This document shows positions 34,220 to 45,477 of a stretch of DNA of 64,000 nt, piece by piece. The stretch comes from Saksenaea vasiformis B4078 (taxonomy: Eukaryota > Mucoromycota > Mucoromycetes > Mucorales > Saksenaeaceae), in assembly GCA_000697055.1 (NCBI GenBank), contig JNDT01001590.1, positions 62,001 through 126,000 on the forward strand, in the 5' to 3' direction. Below the pieces are notes generated by a model that had not been told where the DNA came from, searched no databases, and saw only the letters and a program-made list of their open reading frames with translations. The translations under genes were made by a program, and so were the position numbers. Numbering within the stretch: the stretch's first letter is position 1; every line of letters begins with the position of its first letter.

Positions 34220-34900
34220 AACATTACGTAGCACTAGTGTTCATTGCTACTTTCCCGCGAGGCGCATCTCTAAACAGGTCATCTATCCACATCTGGAATC
34301 CACCTTGATAATCAGTCTGTTCAAACTTAATGGGCCCGAACGTTTGAGACCACTCATGGTCGACGCTATGATGATCTACGAAGTCTATTCCGTATTCAGC
34401 GCAGATATTATACACATGGCGATCGTGCGACCGCAATCCCCTCTGTCTTCCCGCTGATGCGCTTATCACCTCATTCTTGACTGGGCTTTCCAACAACAGC
34501 CATAGCCAATCATACCTCCTATTTTACACATCAATCCGGCAATTTGAGTATTCCATTGTGGCCCTACTACCATCAATGATCTTAAAGAAAACTTTACGCT
34601 TTCCCTCAACGTATCGTAGGCCACATTAGAAAACACCATCTCATTTAGTTGTTTTCGCATCCACTACCATCTACATGTCTCTCCTTCCCATACCACAGGC
34701 ACAGAGCCCTATCCACCAAATACATTCCCGAAACCCAGCACCACTTTCTACTATCGTGCTGATCGAACTCGCGTTCTGTTCGTCCTTTGCCATCCAGGTT
34801 GACCATTACTGTCGTGCCACTACAGGCACAAACTCGGCACATAACCTTGGCGATTCTCAGCACTACTCTATTGCTTCTTCATTTCACATAGATAACCAAA
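34220..34900 (-). pseudogene. Relic gene X, right-arm copy
   Basis: Successive minus-strand frames give CRVCACSGTTVMVNLDGKG, then FSNVAYDTLRESVKFSLRSL with VGPQWNTQIAGLM, and then VYNICAEYGIDFVDHHSVDH with FGPIKFEQTDYQGGFQMWID and LFRDAPRGKVAMN. Frame changes separate the pieces. The protein is not recognised; its style (charged, single domain, multi-copy) suggests a transposon-borne or expanded accessory family. Confidence 0.45.
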
Positions 34901-35540
34901 AGAAAAAAAAGCCAATTGATACCTGCCTTTCTTATTGCTTTTGCTATATGCGACTTCCTCATTTTTAATTTTTCTCGATATATGCGCAAGAAGACTTTAT
35001 TCTTGGCTGCAAGAGGCCATACCAACCTCGCTCTTCGTGACATATCATTTCTAACGGATCGTATAGCAGATCGATTTACTATTCGAAAGCGAATTCATTG
35101 GCGAGTCGAGATCCAAACCATAAGGTGGGTCGCTCCCATGGCTGCCTGAAGTCGGCTTGCGAGATCTCTATGGAGTCTTGACCAATGATGAGTCGCAGCC
35201 TTGTGAAGAAGGAAAATCCCCACGTCAACAGTCAAGGCAAGAAAACAAGTTCTTCGATAAATCGGTGCCTAATATCTGCAATGAAAGCATCTGATTAAGA
35301 CATATATTCCCAGGTCCTTGGTTATTGGTATGGGTAGCATAGGTTGCTCTTGCTGTCATATTCACCATTTCCTCGAAATTTTGACTTCGGATTGAATGTG
35401 AGTTTCTACTAATAAAAAATCAGCATTGGTCAAGGAACATAGCTCACGTAGTTCAATGTATCCAACGTGGATCCGAGCAGATTGCTCGCACGAACCTTTG
35501 AGCTGGATTTGGCATCTAATTCCGTCACCATCTGAACAAA

Positions 35541-36659
35541 TTTTAAAGGATTAATAAGTACCTGGAACCTAAAGTGGAGATGTATTCAGTGGTCAGGCAC
35601 CAAGGTTATAATAGATAAGATCTTATGTTATGGCGTAAGTTGAAACGACATCTTTAGAGGAATATCAAAATCGAAACACTGTCGGTTATACCAAAATTGC
35701 ACTACAGCCTGTTTTTTCTCCTTCGTCAAGCGCCTGCTCATTGCAATGCGGTAAACTTTATTGCATCTGTTCGTTGGCTTACCCTGAATATAGAAATATC
35801 ATTAAGCTCGGAATTGCTTCGCATGACAGGTGTTTATTGTGGTGCTCTGATCAACAGGAAATAACACACATAGCGCAAAATTGACATCACCAGAGATTGG
35901 GAGTAATGCGGGGAAGAAGCTGATAAATAAAAGAATGGTGAGTGAGCAACAAGTCACACGAGACCATATGCTTATTTTGTGAGCGTGCATGTTTGAAAGC
36001 ACAGGATTTTCCCCATGACTTTGCGTCTATTTGAAATCAGTAATGGCAGTTCTCTTGACACTGTAGCAAGTCAAGAGGCATATGCACTACAACCTTTGTT
36101 CCCATTATTCAATATGTTGCAATTCAAGGAACGGGAACAAAATGCACAGCATGATCATTCTTTGCACGTGAAAGCGCGTTTACAGCGTGTACTATGTCCC
36201 TTGTCTCCCTCTCAAGAATAATCAAGATGCCATCTGTATAAGAATCATTCTGCTGTTGAACTACCCCCCTTTATGATAGCGTTTCAATTCTCAAATTGTG
36301 GAAACACAAACAGAAGGAAATAGAGAGATATTATAGTGTACAGGAAAGCGTCCCATTCCTATTCTTTTGTGGTAACGACGTTTGTACATTGATTTTCATA
36401 GTGAACGAAGTAATTCCACTCTTAAATATGTAAACGTATAAGTTATACGATGTTAAAGCGTTAATATTCATAAAGAAGGGTATAGCTGTATGGTACCTGC
36501 AGTTTATAATCAACAATTTTCAGGCACAGGTTGCATAATAGTACCAGCTCCCGAAAGCGGAGATACAATGTTTCGTTTGGGAATCTGGAGGCGATATTAG
36601 GCTAGTGAACAGCTTTGTGGAGCCAGCTTTAATCTGACTTGCCATAATATGAGCAACAA
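35541..36659. other. No supportable gene
   Basis: Between the right arm and family-2 copy 5 there is AT-rich sequence with short frames only. A frame at 36015-36221 has no motif. Confidence 0.45.
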
Positions 36660-38110
36660 GGGCAAACGAAAGTACCACCGTCCGACGATCCAAATGTACT
36701 TGCTCAGGCGATCCAGTCAGACATTTCGCGAGCCTACGGGCAAGCACGGAAAAAGTACGAGCAAGATCTTACAGAAGCACTCGCCAGCACCTCCACCGCG
36801 CCAACTGGTAATTGCCGAGATTCCCATCCATGGGAAAACTATGAAGAACGTGATGGAGTCATTGTCGCTGCCTCTGCAAGCGGTTCGAAGTCCGTCGCAA
36901 CCATCATCAAGCACCATGGGTTTCGGGGTTTACAAAGCTACTGGTCAATTGCATACTGCAGTAATGTGAGTATGTCACTTGGAGCACTTCTCGCAGACCT
37001 TTTACTAACGGGGGACTCTTCAGCAACCGACTCAACTCCATTCTTGATCTTGCGGACTCCACTGCTAACGGTCAAAGGCGGCTGTTTGTAGGAGACTGGA
37101 AGGCCCTTCATCAGCACTTCGGGAAGGCGTTGCTAATTAGTGATCTGGAAGCCAACATTGTAGAAAAAAATGAGAAAAATAGTGCAGGTAGTAGGGATAT
37201 GGTATCCTCTTGTCTCGCTAATGACAATGCATATACAGCAAAGAAGGACAAAGCAGTGGCATACCGTGCCGCCCGCAAATTGGAGCTGGCCAATGCCACT
37301 CCTGCCGAGGCATCTGTGTTCTGCATTTACGCCGAAGTGTAAGTTTGGCTTTGGCCCCTTTCCGTTTATCTTCCATACTCATGGCGTATTGATACAGGCT
37401 AAAGCAATTCTGCAGAAAGCAGAACCCTTTAAATCGCATCACGGTCATGACTGAGTATGATACCATTATTAAGCTATGATCACCTCTTTTTGAGGTACTC
37501 TTTCAGGATACTGACGTGATCCTAATCTGGTGCTTAACTTCTGTGTTCCTTGACAGAATGGGCAACGATGGCTGACATTTGGCAATCAACTTCATAGGGG
37601 AGAGTCCCAACTCAAACCTGAAGGGGCAGCGTCAAAACCTGAGGGCCCTGAAGACAGGGTCTACTTCAAAGTCGACCTTCGTCTGGTCCTTCAGCACCCT
37701 CAGAAAGACTATGACTTGGCAATCATTGAGGTGGCTCGGTATTTTCAAAACTCATAAAATTCGACGTGATCATTCTAAGCTCCTTGTCGAGTCGAAAACG
37801 ATCGTTGACGCTATGCTCTCAAAAGGATGTGACCCTGCTGATGTCGTGGTGTCGTGCTTGCAAATCTGCGGTAAGTTCTGTTATGATTCAAGTTATGATT
37901 CAACGAATTTCTTTTATGCCTCGCCCTTATTTCAACGAGGGATTGCATAGGTCTACGTGGAGACTTTATGACACTTGAACTGGCTAAAGATGGTCTTTAC
38001 GTGGCGAAATCAGTGGCGACGTATCACTATCCAGGCGGAATGCACAGACTCTCTTGCATGGAGGGTATGCTGGCATGTTTAATGACGTTCAAGATGCATA
38101 TCATACAGAA
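36660..38110 (+). pseudogene. Family-2 uncharacterised protein (copy 5), nearly full length but broken
   Basis: N-terminal part: PPSDDPNVLAQAIQSDISRA and SVATIIKHHGF. After an intron ending near 37022 come NRLNSILDLADST and a long helical region. The KIW motif reads LSPLFEVLF-like, but TGA at about 37477 replaces the tryptophan codon. After another intron come YFKVDLRLVLQHPQKDYDLA, a frame change near 37760, KIRRDHSKLLVESKTIVDAM, then (across an intron from about 37871 to 37950) LQICGLRGDFMTLELAKDGL and VATYHYPGGMHRLS. At least one nonsense and one frame change make it a pseudogene. It aligns along its length with copy 6. Confidence 0.6.
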
Positions 38111-38889
38111 CATCAACTTGTACGAGACGTTTTTAAATGAGATACGAGATTCCTTGGGCAAGTCCTTTTCACGGCGTGATCCATCTCCGCCAGACCTATC
38201 CCGAACCTGACAGCGTCCTACGTGGTGGTCAACTGAACATCCAAAATGATTACGTCCTCCCTCCATGGAACTTGTCTTCGGCAACGAATAACGCTTTCCG
38301 TCCTAATCAAGGTCCATTCAACAACATTATACCTCACTTTCTCCGCTTCCACGTGTCCTCACATACATACTACGTTTTATTTCTATTTTAACCATTTGTA
38401 TATGCCCTTTGCAATTTGTAGCGCAAACCATCCCGTTACTTCTATACCTCTAAAGTTTATCAATCAAAGATTTCCTTTATGGCAAACAAATTTTGTGTAT
38501 CGACGTTTTATGCGTTGACATCGAGACAAAGGGCAAGTAGCGCTAAGGCCACACATCGAGATCAGCTTCTCTCATAATAATTGACCTGATTATGTACGCA
38601 ACCCTTATGACACAGTTCATACGTTGGAGGTGTTGACGGAGAAACCATCGGATCAGACCGAGCGAGAGTGGTCCCAAATTAAGCTACATCTTATCGTTCT
38701 GTTGACAAGTTCGTGGATGGACGCATTTCTTCTCTGCTCTATAGAACATTCTTCACTGCTTTTCAACTCTTGCATTCACTGTGGCATGCGAGTAAGTGGA
38801 CACTGTTAACAGTGGCTAAGCGTTAGGAACTATTATGTGAGCATTTCGTCGCAATGCCTTGCAAGATTTTTAGATTGGGATTGGCACGC
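38111..38889. other. No supportable gene
   Basis: Short plus-strand frames (for example 38624-38809) show no motif. This may be the eroded flank of the MULE relic. Confidence 0.4.
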
Positions 38890-39780
38890 TGGAGGAGATA
38901 CAAATGTTTGCATTTACTTGGCGCCAGACGACGTCTCTGCAGTGTACGCTGTCATGTTCGAATTTTCTACGGCACTATTATATGCTACGCCCTTTTGTGT
39001 GAATGATATGACAGTGTGGCCCGAGACCATATTGTCAACTACAGCACTACGTATCTGGGCAGCTGCAATCTGTCGTCGTCTTCTCTCTCTTTCTGCGGGC
39101 CCCATTCTTCCGACATTCGCGCTCACGCGTGCTGTGGTCATCTTGAAGTCAAATTCCATATCATGCGTCAGGATATAGATTAATCGGTCTATTCTTCTAT
39201 TGCGTTTTCTTCCAAGGTATATTGCTTTGAGCTGGTTGTGCCAGCTTTCCACGTAGTTGTTTGTTTCCATGTTTGTAAAAATCTGCGGTTGGAAAGCTGT
39301 GCACCAGCTTTTAATGTTGTCATTAGCTAGTCACTGCTCGTCAAAGTATTACAGAAAAGATGCCTGTTGCTGATTGTCTGCAATAAACTTTGTCTTCTTT
39401 TCCATGCGACACGAAGAAGCCATTCCCACACCACTGACTTTAAGGAGGCAATCATGTATTGGTGTGCATGTCGATTCTGAGCCGTAGTGCCTACTCTCAC
39501 TTGTTTGCAGATCTGGTCCATCCATGCACGAGCCACATGAAACAAGCAGAGCCCGATCGTGGTGTTTGGGAAGACTATGGAGATGGCGGTATACTCGGCG
39601 ATACTGCAATCAATCGTCATCTTTATAGGATGATACAAGGCCACAGTAATCCATCAGGAACGCCGGCCATTGCATCAATGACCGTGCCTGTCGTGTTCCG
39701 ACATCCTTTCAGAGACGCTGCCACCCAATAATCGGCAAGTACTATAAATGGGATTCCGATTTCTACTCCGAGATTATGTT
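38890..39780 (-). pseudogene. MULE-type transposase relic
   Basis: Minus-strand pieces in order: GIPFIVLADYW (start of the MULE domain), then HPIKMTIDCSIAEYTAI with a catalytic-type Asp and VFPNTTIGLCLFHVARAWMD, then SWCTAFQPQIFTNMETNNYV leading to ESWHNQLKAIYLGRKRNRR and DRLIYIL. This order is that of Mutator-like (MULE) transposases. A TGA interrupts the frame before SWCTAFQP, and the pieces lie in different frames. No terminal repeats were identified. Confidence 0.65.
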
Positions 39781-39923
39781 GAGCACAGACTATGCTGCTT
39801 GCTTCGATCCTACTGATTCTTCATCCATAATATGAGCTTTTCTTCTTTTCTTATAACTGGTGCACGTTTTGAGTGATTAGGTATTTTCTAAGTAGTTACT
39901 CGACAAACCTATTTTAACTTGAT

Positions 39924-40465
39924 GGGAATTGCTAGGGACACTCCAACGGGACACTCCAGTCCCCCAAAATCCTGAACGGATAGTGTCACCAATTGCCATA
40001 CTCAGGTGTAGTGCAGCACAGAAATAGCAAAGCGTCTCACAGTGAAGGGCCCATAGTGGAATATCCTGTAGTAGAGTGTTCCGTAATGGAGTGCCCTACA
40101 GCAGAGCCAGGTACACTACAGTACGCACTCTAGATATGAATACTTGATAAAAGAGTAGGATAAGAAGCTTTAGGAAACAAATTTGATAGGCGGTGTCTTA
40201 CAAGTCCTGCTAGCAAATATTCTCGAGAAAATAATGAACTCCTTGTTTACCTAGAATATTATTATATAAGCATCTACTGCAGTATATCTGAAGGCAATTG
40301 TTGGGATCTGGCAACGAAAACTCTGCTGCAGGACACTTAACTATAGGACATCGCACTATGGGACACTCCACTGTAACCGAATTAAGCATCAGGTACTACA
40401 CTCCATCTTTTTTGAACGATTTTGGGGGACTGGAGCGTCCTGTTGGAGTGTCCCTAGCAATTCCC
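39924..40465 (+). mobile_element. MITE-like element with about 47-bp terminal inverted repeats
   Basis: The left end (39924-39971) begins GGGAATTGCTAGGGACACTC and runs to CCCCCAAAATC. The right end (40418-40465) is its reverse complement with two or three mismatches. The element is 542 bp with no coding frame. Inside, motifs such as GGACACTCCA and TGTAGTAGAGTGT recur in both orientations. No clear target-site duplication is visible at the two borders. A cut-and-paste, non-autonomous origin is likely. Confidence 0.8.
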
Positions 40466-40918
40466 TTATTCAACGCCCGCGTTGTTGGGTACACGTAGCA
40501 ACTCCCGCTCAATGGTGTTTCATGGTACCTGAACGCAGAAATTTGACGCTCGCTGGTATTCATATGGAGAAACTTTATGCGTAGTTGTATCTATATACAT
40601 AAATAACGTGTTCAATTATACTCAGAAGAAGATGCGTTGCTGCTTTGTAATGCTTGTACGTATGAAAAGTCCAATTTCGGAAAATATTTGGAGACAGTAC
40701 GTCACACTTTCCCGCGCATTTAAACTCCCACTCATGCAGTTGGAGCACACTGCGACGCTGGAGATCTTTCATTCAACCGCTGTAAGCACAAAACGGATTC
40801 TTCGTGACGCAAATCACTATGCAAAAACCAGTAGATACTCCAGGATCTGATGTGTTAAATCAGATACGGAGGCAATCCTTTACGATTTGTATGAACTACT
40901 ACAGCGTGGAGCTCCCCT
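40466..40918. other. Interval between the MITE and the 391-bp array
   Basis: A plus-strand frame at 40608-40850 (TQKKMRCCFVMLVRMKSPIS at its start) has no known motif. Its minus-strand counterpart is similarly unsupported. Confidence 0.4.
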
Positions 40919-43340
40919 AGTATAAATGCTTGAAAGGTAAGTATTTTTGATGCAACATTTTGTATCATACAAAGATGAGTACTAACTTCACTACTGCGCT
41001 AGGTATCGTCAATAATACCCACGTAACAAAACGGTTTGCGCTTTCTCTCAGTTTCACCGCACTAGTTGTGTTGCTCAACTGGCAACGTTCCGGGAACGTC
41101 TGGACCTGCTCGCTTTACCGCATCGCAGGTTGGCGGTGAAGACAAAGGAGATTGAAGCGCGTACAGAACATGGGCCACGTTGGAATGATGCTACTCTCTT
41201 GCTGGAGCAGCACGGCATGAGCAGACCGGTCCCGGTACTCTGATAGAGTTGCGGGTATGCGCAGCAACCGCGCTCTATAGTAGCACGATACGGACGTGGA
41301 CGTTTTCCTAGTATAAATACCTGAAAGATAAGTATTTTTGATGCAACATTTTGTATCATACAAAGATGAGTACTAACTTCACTACTGCGCTAGGTATCGT
41401 CAATAATACCCACGTAACAAAACGGTTTGCGCTTTCTCTCAGTTTCACCGCACTAGTTGTGTTGCTCAACTGGCAACGTTCCGGGAACGTCTGGACCTGC
41501 TCGCTTTACCGCATCGCAGGTTGGCGGTGAAGACAAAGGAGATTGAAGCGCGTACAGAACATGGGCCACGTTGGAACGATGCTACTCTCTTGCTGGAGCA
41601 GCACGGCATGAGCAGACCGGTCCCGGTACTCTGATAGAGTTGCGGGTATGCGCAGCAACCGCGCTCTATAGTAGCACGATACGGACGTGGACGTTTTCCT
41701 AGTATAAATACCTGAAAGATAAGTATTTTTGATGCAACATTTTGTATCATACAAAGATGAGTACTAACTTCACTACTGCGCTAGGTATCGTCAATAATAC
41801 CCACGTAACAAAACGGTTTGCGCTTTCTCTCAGTTTCACCGCACTAGTTGTGTTGCTCAACTGGCAACGTTCCGGGAACGTCTGGACCTGCTCGCTTTAC
41901 CGCATCGCAGGTTGGCGGTGAAGACAAAGGAGATTGAAGCGCGTACAGAACATGGGCCACGTTGGAACGATGCTACTCTCTTGCTGGAGCAGCACGGCAT
42001 GAGCAGACCGGTCCCGGTACTCTGATAGAGTTGCGGGTATGCGCAGCAACCGCGCTCTATAGTAGCACGATACGGACGTGGATGTTTTCCTAGTATAAAT
42101 ACCTGAAAGATAAGTATTTTTGATGCAACATTTTGTATCATACAAAGATGAGTACTAACTTCACTACTGCGCTAGGTATCGTCAATAATACCCACGTAAC
42201 AAAACGGTTTGCGCTTTCTCTCAGTTTCACCGCACTAGTTGTGTTGCTCAACTGGCAACGTTCCGGGAACGTCTGGACCTGCTCGCTTTACCGCATCGCA
42301 GGTTGGCGGTGAAGACAAAGGAGATTGAAGCGCGTACAGAACATGGGCCACGTTGGAACGATGCTACTCTCTTGCTGGAGCAGCACGGCATGAGCAGACC
42401 GGTCCCGGTACTCTGATAGAGTTGCGGGTATGCGCAGCAACCGCGCTCTATAGTAGCACGATACGGACGTGGACGTTTTCCTAGTATAAATACCTGAAAG
42501 ATAAGTATTTTTGATGCAACATTTTGTATCATACAAAGATGAGTACTAACTTCACTACTGCGCTAGGTATCGTCAATAATACCCACGTAACAAAACGGTT
42601 TGCGCTTTCTCTCAGTTTCACCGCACTAGTTGTGTTGCTCAACTGGCAACGTTCCGGGAACGTCTGGACCTGCTCGCTTTACCGCATCGCAGGTTGGCGG
42701 TGAAGACAAAGGAGATTGAAGCGCGTACAGAACATGGGCCACGTTGGAACGATGCTACTCTCTTGCTGGAGCAGCACGGCATGAGCAGACCGGTCCCGGT
42801 ACTCTGATAGAGTTGCGGGTATGCGCAGCAACCGCGCTCTATAGTAGCACGATACGGACGTGGACGTTTTCCTAGTATAAATACCTGAAAGATAAGTATT
42901 TTTGATGCAACATTTTGTATCATACAAAGATGAGTACTAACTTCACTACTGCGCTAGGTATCGTCAATAATACCCACGTAACAAAACGGTTTGCGCTTTC
43001 TCTCAGTTTCACCGCACTAGTTGTGTTGCTCAACTGGCAACGTTCCGGGAACGTCTGGACCTGCTCGCTTTACCGCATCGCAGGTTGGCGGTGAAGACAA
43101 AGGAGATTGAAGCGCGTACAGAACATGGGCCACGTTGGAATGATGCTACTCTCTTGCTGGAGCAGCACGGCATGAGCAGACCGGTCCCGGTACTCTGATA
43201 GAGTTGCGGGGATGCGCAGCAACCGCGCTCTATAGTAGCACGATACGGACGTGGACGTTTTCCTAGTATAAATACCTGAAAGATAAGTATTTTTGATGCA
43301 ACATTTTGTATCATACAAAGATGAGTACTAACTTCACTAT
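40919..43340 (+). repeat. Tandem array of six 391-bp units plus a diverged seventh start
   Basis: ATG landmarks recur at 40975, 41366, 41757, 42148, 42539, 42930 and 43321, exactly 391 bp apart. Units are nearly identical. Units 1 and 6 have GGAATGATGC where units 2-5 have GGAACGATGC; unit 3 has GTGGATGTTTT; unit 6 has GCGGGGATGCG. Similarity ends about 20 nt after the seventh ATG, where the sequence diverges. Each unit has a TATAAATA box about 50 nt before its ATG. The unit length is not a multiple of three, so no frame crosses unit borders. Confidence 0.97.
40975..41139 (+). CDS. Putative 54-aa protein, first of six tandem copies
   Basis: ATG to TGA, 54 codons, starting MSTNFTTALGIVNN, with a hydrophobic segment FALSLSFTALVVLLNW (residues 21-36) and a C-terminal CSLYRIAGWR. 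Identical or near-identical copies begin at 41366, 41757, 42148, 42539 and 42930. A TATAAAT sequence lies about 50 nt upstream in each. Too short to be certain. A second frame in the same unit (from about 41064, with ERLDLLALPHRRLAVKTKEI) is also open for more than 60 codons and could be the real one through a short intron. Function unknown; a single membrane helix is possible. Confidence 0.35.
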   Translation: MSTNFTTALGIVNNTHVTKRFALSLSFTALVVLLNWQRSGNVWTCSLYRIAGWR

Positions 43341-43431
43341 TGCGTTAGACATCATTAATAGCATCTGCATAGACGATCTTGCGCTGTTTCTCAATTGCTA
43401 TGCAGCGATTGTTTATATAGTAGTGACTTAA
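43321..43431 (+). CDS. Diverged seventh copy of the array ORF, 36 aa
   Basis: Begins MSTNFTIALDIINS, then departs from the repeat but keeps the same frame and a hydrophobic tail (ALFLNC, AAIVYIVVT) before TAA. It shows that the ORF frame survives where the DNA has diverged, which is weak support for coding. Confidence 0.25.
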   Translation: MSTNFTIALDIINSICIDDLALFLNCYAAIVYIVVT

Positions 43432-43444
43432 ATAAAACTATTTG

Positions 43445-45015
43445 TTAATTTTGAAGCATATAGCTTGGAAGTGGTGGCATAGGACGGCCCAGACATTGGG
43501 GGGACCAGGTCTCCCGTATCCATTCTGCCATCTGCGGGTCGTGTGTGGTGGGAGACGGTGATCCATTCTCGATACTTACCGCTTTTCGTAGTTGCGGCTT
43601 TTGGAGGAGTTGGACAATCTCCAGAATGCTCCGCTAGATGATACCTTTTAGCGCAATAAAAGCAAGCAAGCTCTTCTGATATACCTTGAAAGCAAGTAGC
43701 TTCTCGATCACGCATCTGAGTTGCCGTAGTTCTGGGGCTCTTTCAGGGAAATTTATCTTTGTGACCGTCGTTGCAACATACAAACCGGGTGCACGCAATG
43801 TCAGATCGTAAATGACAAGTTCTAAGCCGTGAACCTGCATCACTTGCACGGTTGGGGCCTTGTCTCCTATATTATCGATGAAATCATCGAGGAGCAACTT
43901 TCCTTCCAACAAGACTTTCACATGATCATGCGTGAACTTCGCTGGTCCTGTTTCAGCTCTTGCAAATTCTCCCTCGGCGATATCGACTTCTTTCAGGTGG
44001 CCTTGGGTTCGTCGATCTGTTAGCATCCGAAGGTCAACCTTCATCGTGCTAGAAACATTTTTGAATCGTCCACCAGTGTCACCCCTGGAGGTCGCGTGGT
44101 AAGCAGGTAAATTACGGGACGGTATGATCAGTTTTACCATTTTGCTCGAATTTCGGTATCTCCAAATAGGTACTCAATTATGGGTCCCCAAATTTTGACA
44201 ATATGATCATTTTCTGAAAGGGAATAACCTTTGTCAAAAATATAGGCATGCTTAACTAGCAAGTTGATTGCGTGGGCGTATACGAAGTATGCAAATGACC
44301 GGTCGACCTTCTTTTCTTGAGCTTCTTTTAGTTTCGCTTTGGACAGCGCTGCTGGAAGGTCCATAATCGCCGTACCCTCCATCTTCTCCAGCTTTCGCAC
44401 CACGTTTTTGTTGAGGACCACTGCTTGCTTATTAGTTTTAAATTTCTTCTGCAGTTTTTTCCACTGATTCTCCGTAAACATCGATGCCTGTCCGCTTGGG
44501 TACTTCCTAGTGAGATCCAGGATTGAATTGAGGCCGAGACTTTTACCAAAAGGATTAGTGTGCTGCAGAGATTGTACTTGTAGCTTATACTGCACCAGAG
44601 CATCTCATAGCCATCGCTATGGAGTTGATTCCACTGTGGATACAGCTCGACTGCTTTCCTTTTGATCATGGTGCCTACAGACTGATCCTGACTTTCAACG
44701 TACACGGCGTCTGACTCGAAAATCTCCTAGGATACAAAATGGTCAACAGGCGGCACTGCTCAGGGACGTATGCCACTTACCTCCGTTGAAGGTACTTCTA
44801 CCATGGCTGCTTTCTGCTTCTTCTTCCTTTGCTCCTCCTGCTGTAGTTCTGCGATTCCGTCGTCAATCAACCTTGACACATTTTCTTGAATGAATTGGTA
44901 TTCCTTCAACGATCGTTTCTTCAATGCATTCAAGGCTCCAGCTTTTGATGACTAGAAAACTTTGTTTGTACTAGATCTATTGCGAATATATGTTTTATAC
45001 CTCGGCGCCGCTCAT
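43445..45015 (-). pseudogene. Family-2 uncharacterised protein (copy 6), most complete, one frameshift
   Basis: Minus-strand exons: 45015-45001 (MSGAE), 44951-44781, 44726-44138, 44084-43685, 43618-43580 and 43531-43445. Everything is in phase except exon 3, which is one base short of the length the phases need. The frame changes near 44615, within EMLW/VQYK. Landmarks: helical N-terminus (KKRSLKEYQFIQENVSRLID), SVGTMIKRKAVE, LNSILDLTRKYPSGQ, the KIWGPIIEYLFGDTEIRAKW block, MKVDLRMLTDRR, KFTHDHVKVLLEGKLLLDDF, QVMQVHGLELVIYDLTL, PGLYVATTVTKIN and a tail MPPLPSYMLQN. A one-base error or deletion near 44615 is the only visible break, so it may be functional in other strains. Function unknown. 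Confidence 0.65.
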
Positions 45016-45477
45016 CTTATTAACAAGTGAGATGCTGCGCAGCAATCAAATTAGACCTTGGTACGCGACTACAACACAAAAATATAGGTACGAATCGCTA
45101 AAACTCCGAAAATTTCATGCACAAAACCTCAATTGCCTTTTCAAGTAGCAGTTAAAAGACTTGTCATACTTCAATGGCAGCCCCGTGGCACACCAACTTG
45201 GTCTAGGTTGGAGCTCTCAAAGGGCAGATCTTAATAGCCGGGGCCTTATCGGACCAGGCTCAGGATCGTGGCGAATCCATTCCTCACAGATAAATAGACA
45301 TGTCATGTCTGCATACGTTAAGGTAAAGTTGGCAAAAACAAGCTTAGTGTGAGATCCACTAACGGGATATGGACGTTGTACTAGAAAGAGATGACGCGAA
45401 CGCTTCTTGTATCCAATGTACCTATCGTTTTTATTTTTGATCTAAAATATAAACTACGTCCTTCTAAAAGAAAAAAA
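45016..45477. other. FAS 3' flank and family-2 promoter
   Basis: Both neighbours are on the minus strand, so this stretch should hold the FAS terminator and the promoter of family-2 copy 6. No gene is supported. Confidence 0.5.

Larger units (their letters stand above)
31270..35540 (-). repeat. Right arm of the large diverged inverted duplication
   Basis: Partner of 23160-27660. Inside it, the segment 33890-34150 breaks the rule: it matches 24530-24790 in the same orientation, so this piece has flipped relative to its arm in one copy. Confidence 0.75.

Noticed and set aside
41075..43318. Repeated 94- and 82-codon minus-strand frames in the 391-bp array
   Set aside because: Identical by repetition, overlapping each other in two frames, and with no promoter-like element on that strand. 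The plus strand has a TATA box and an ATG in each unit and is the better candidate.
40919..43340. CRISPR array
   Set aside because: Units are 391 bp and identical throughout, with no short repeats and unique spacers; the genome is eukaryotic.
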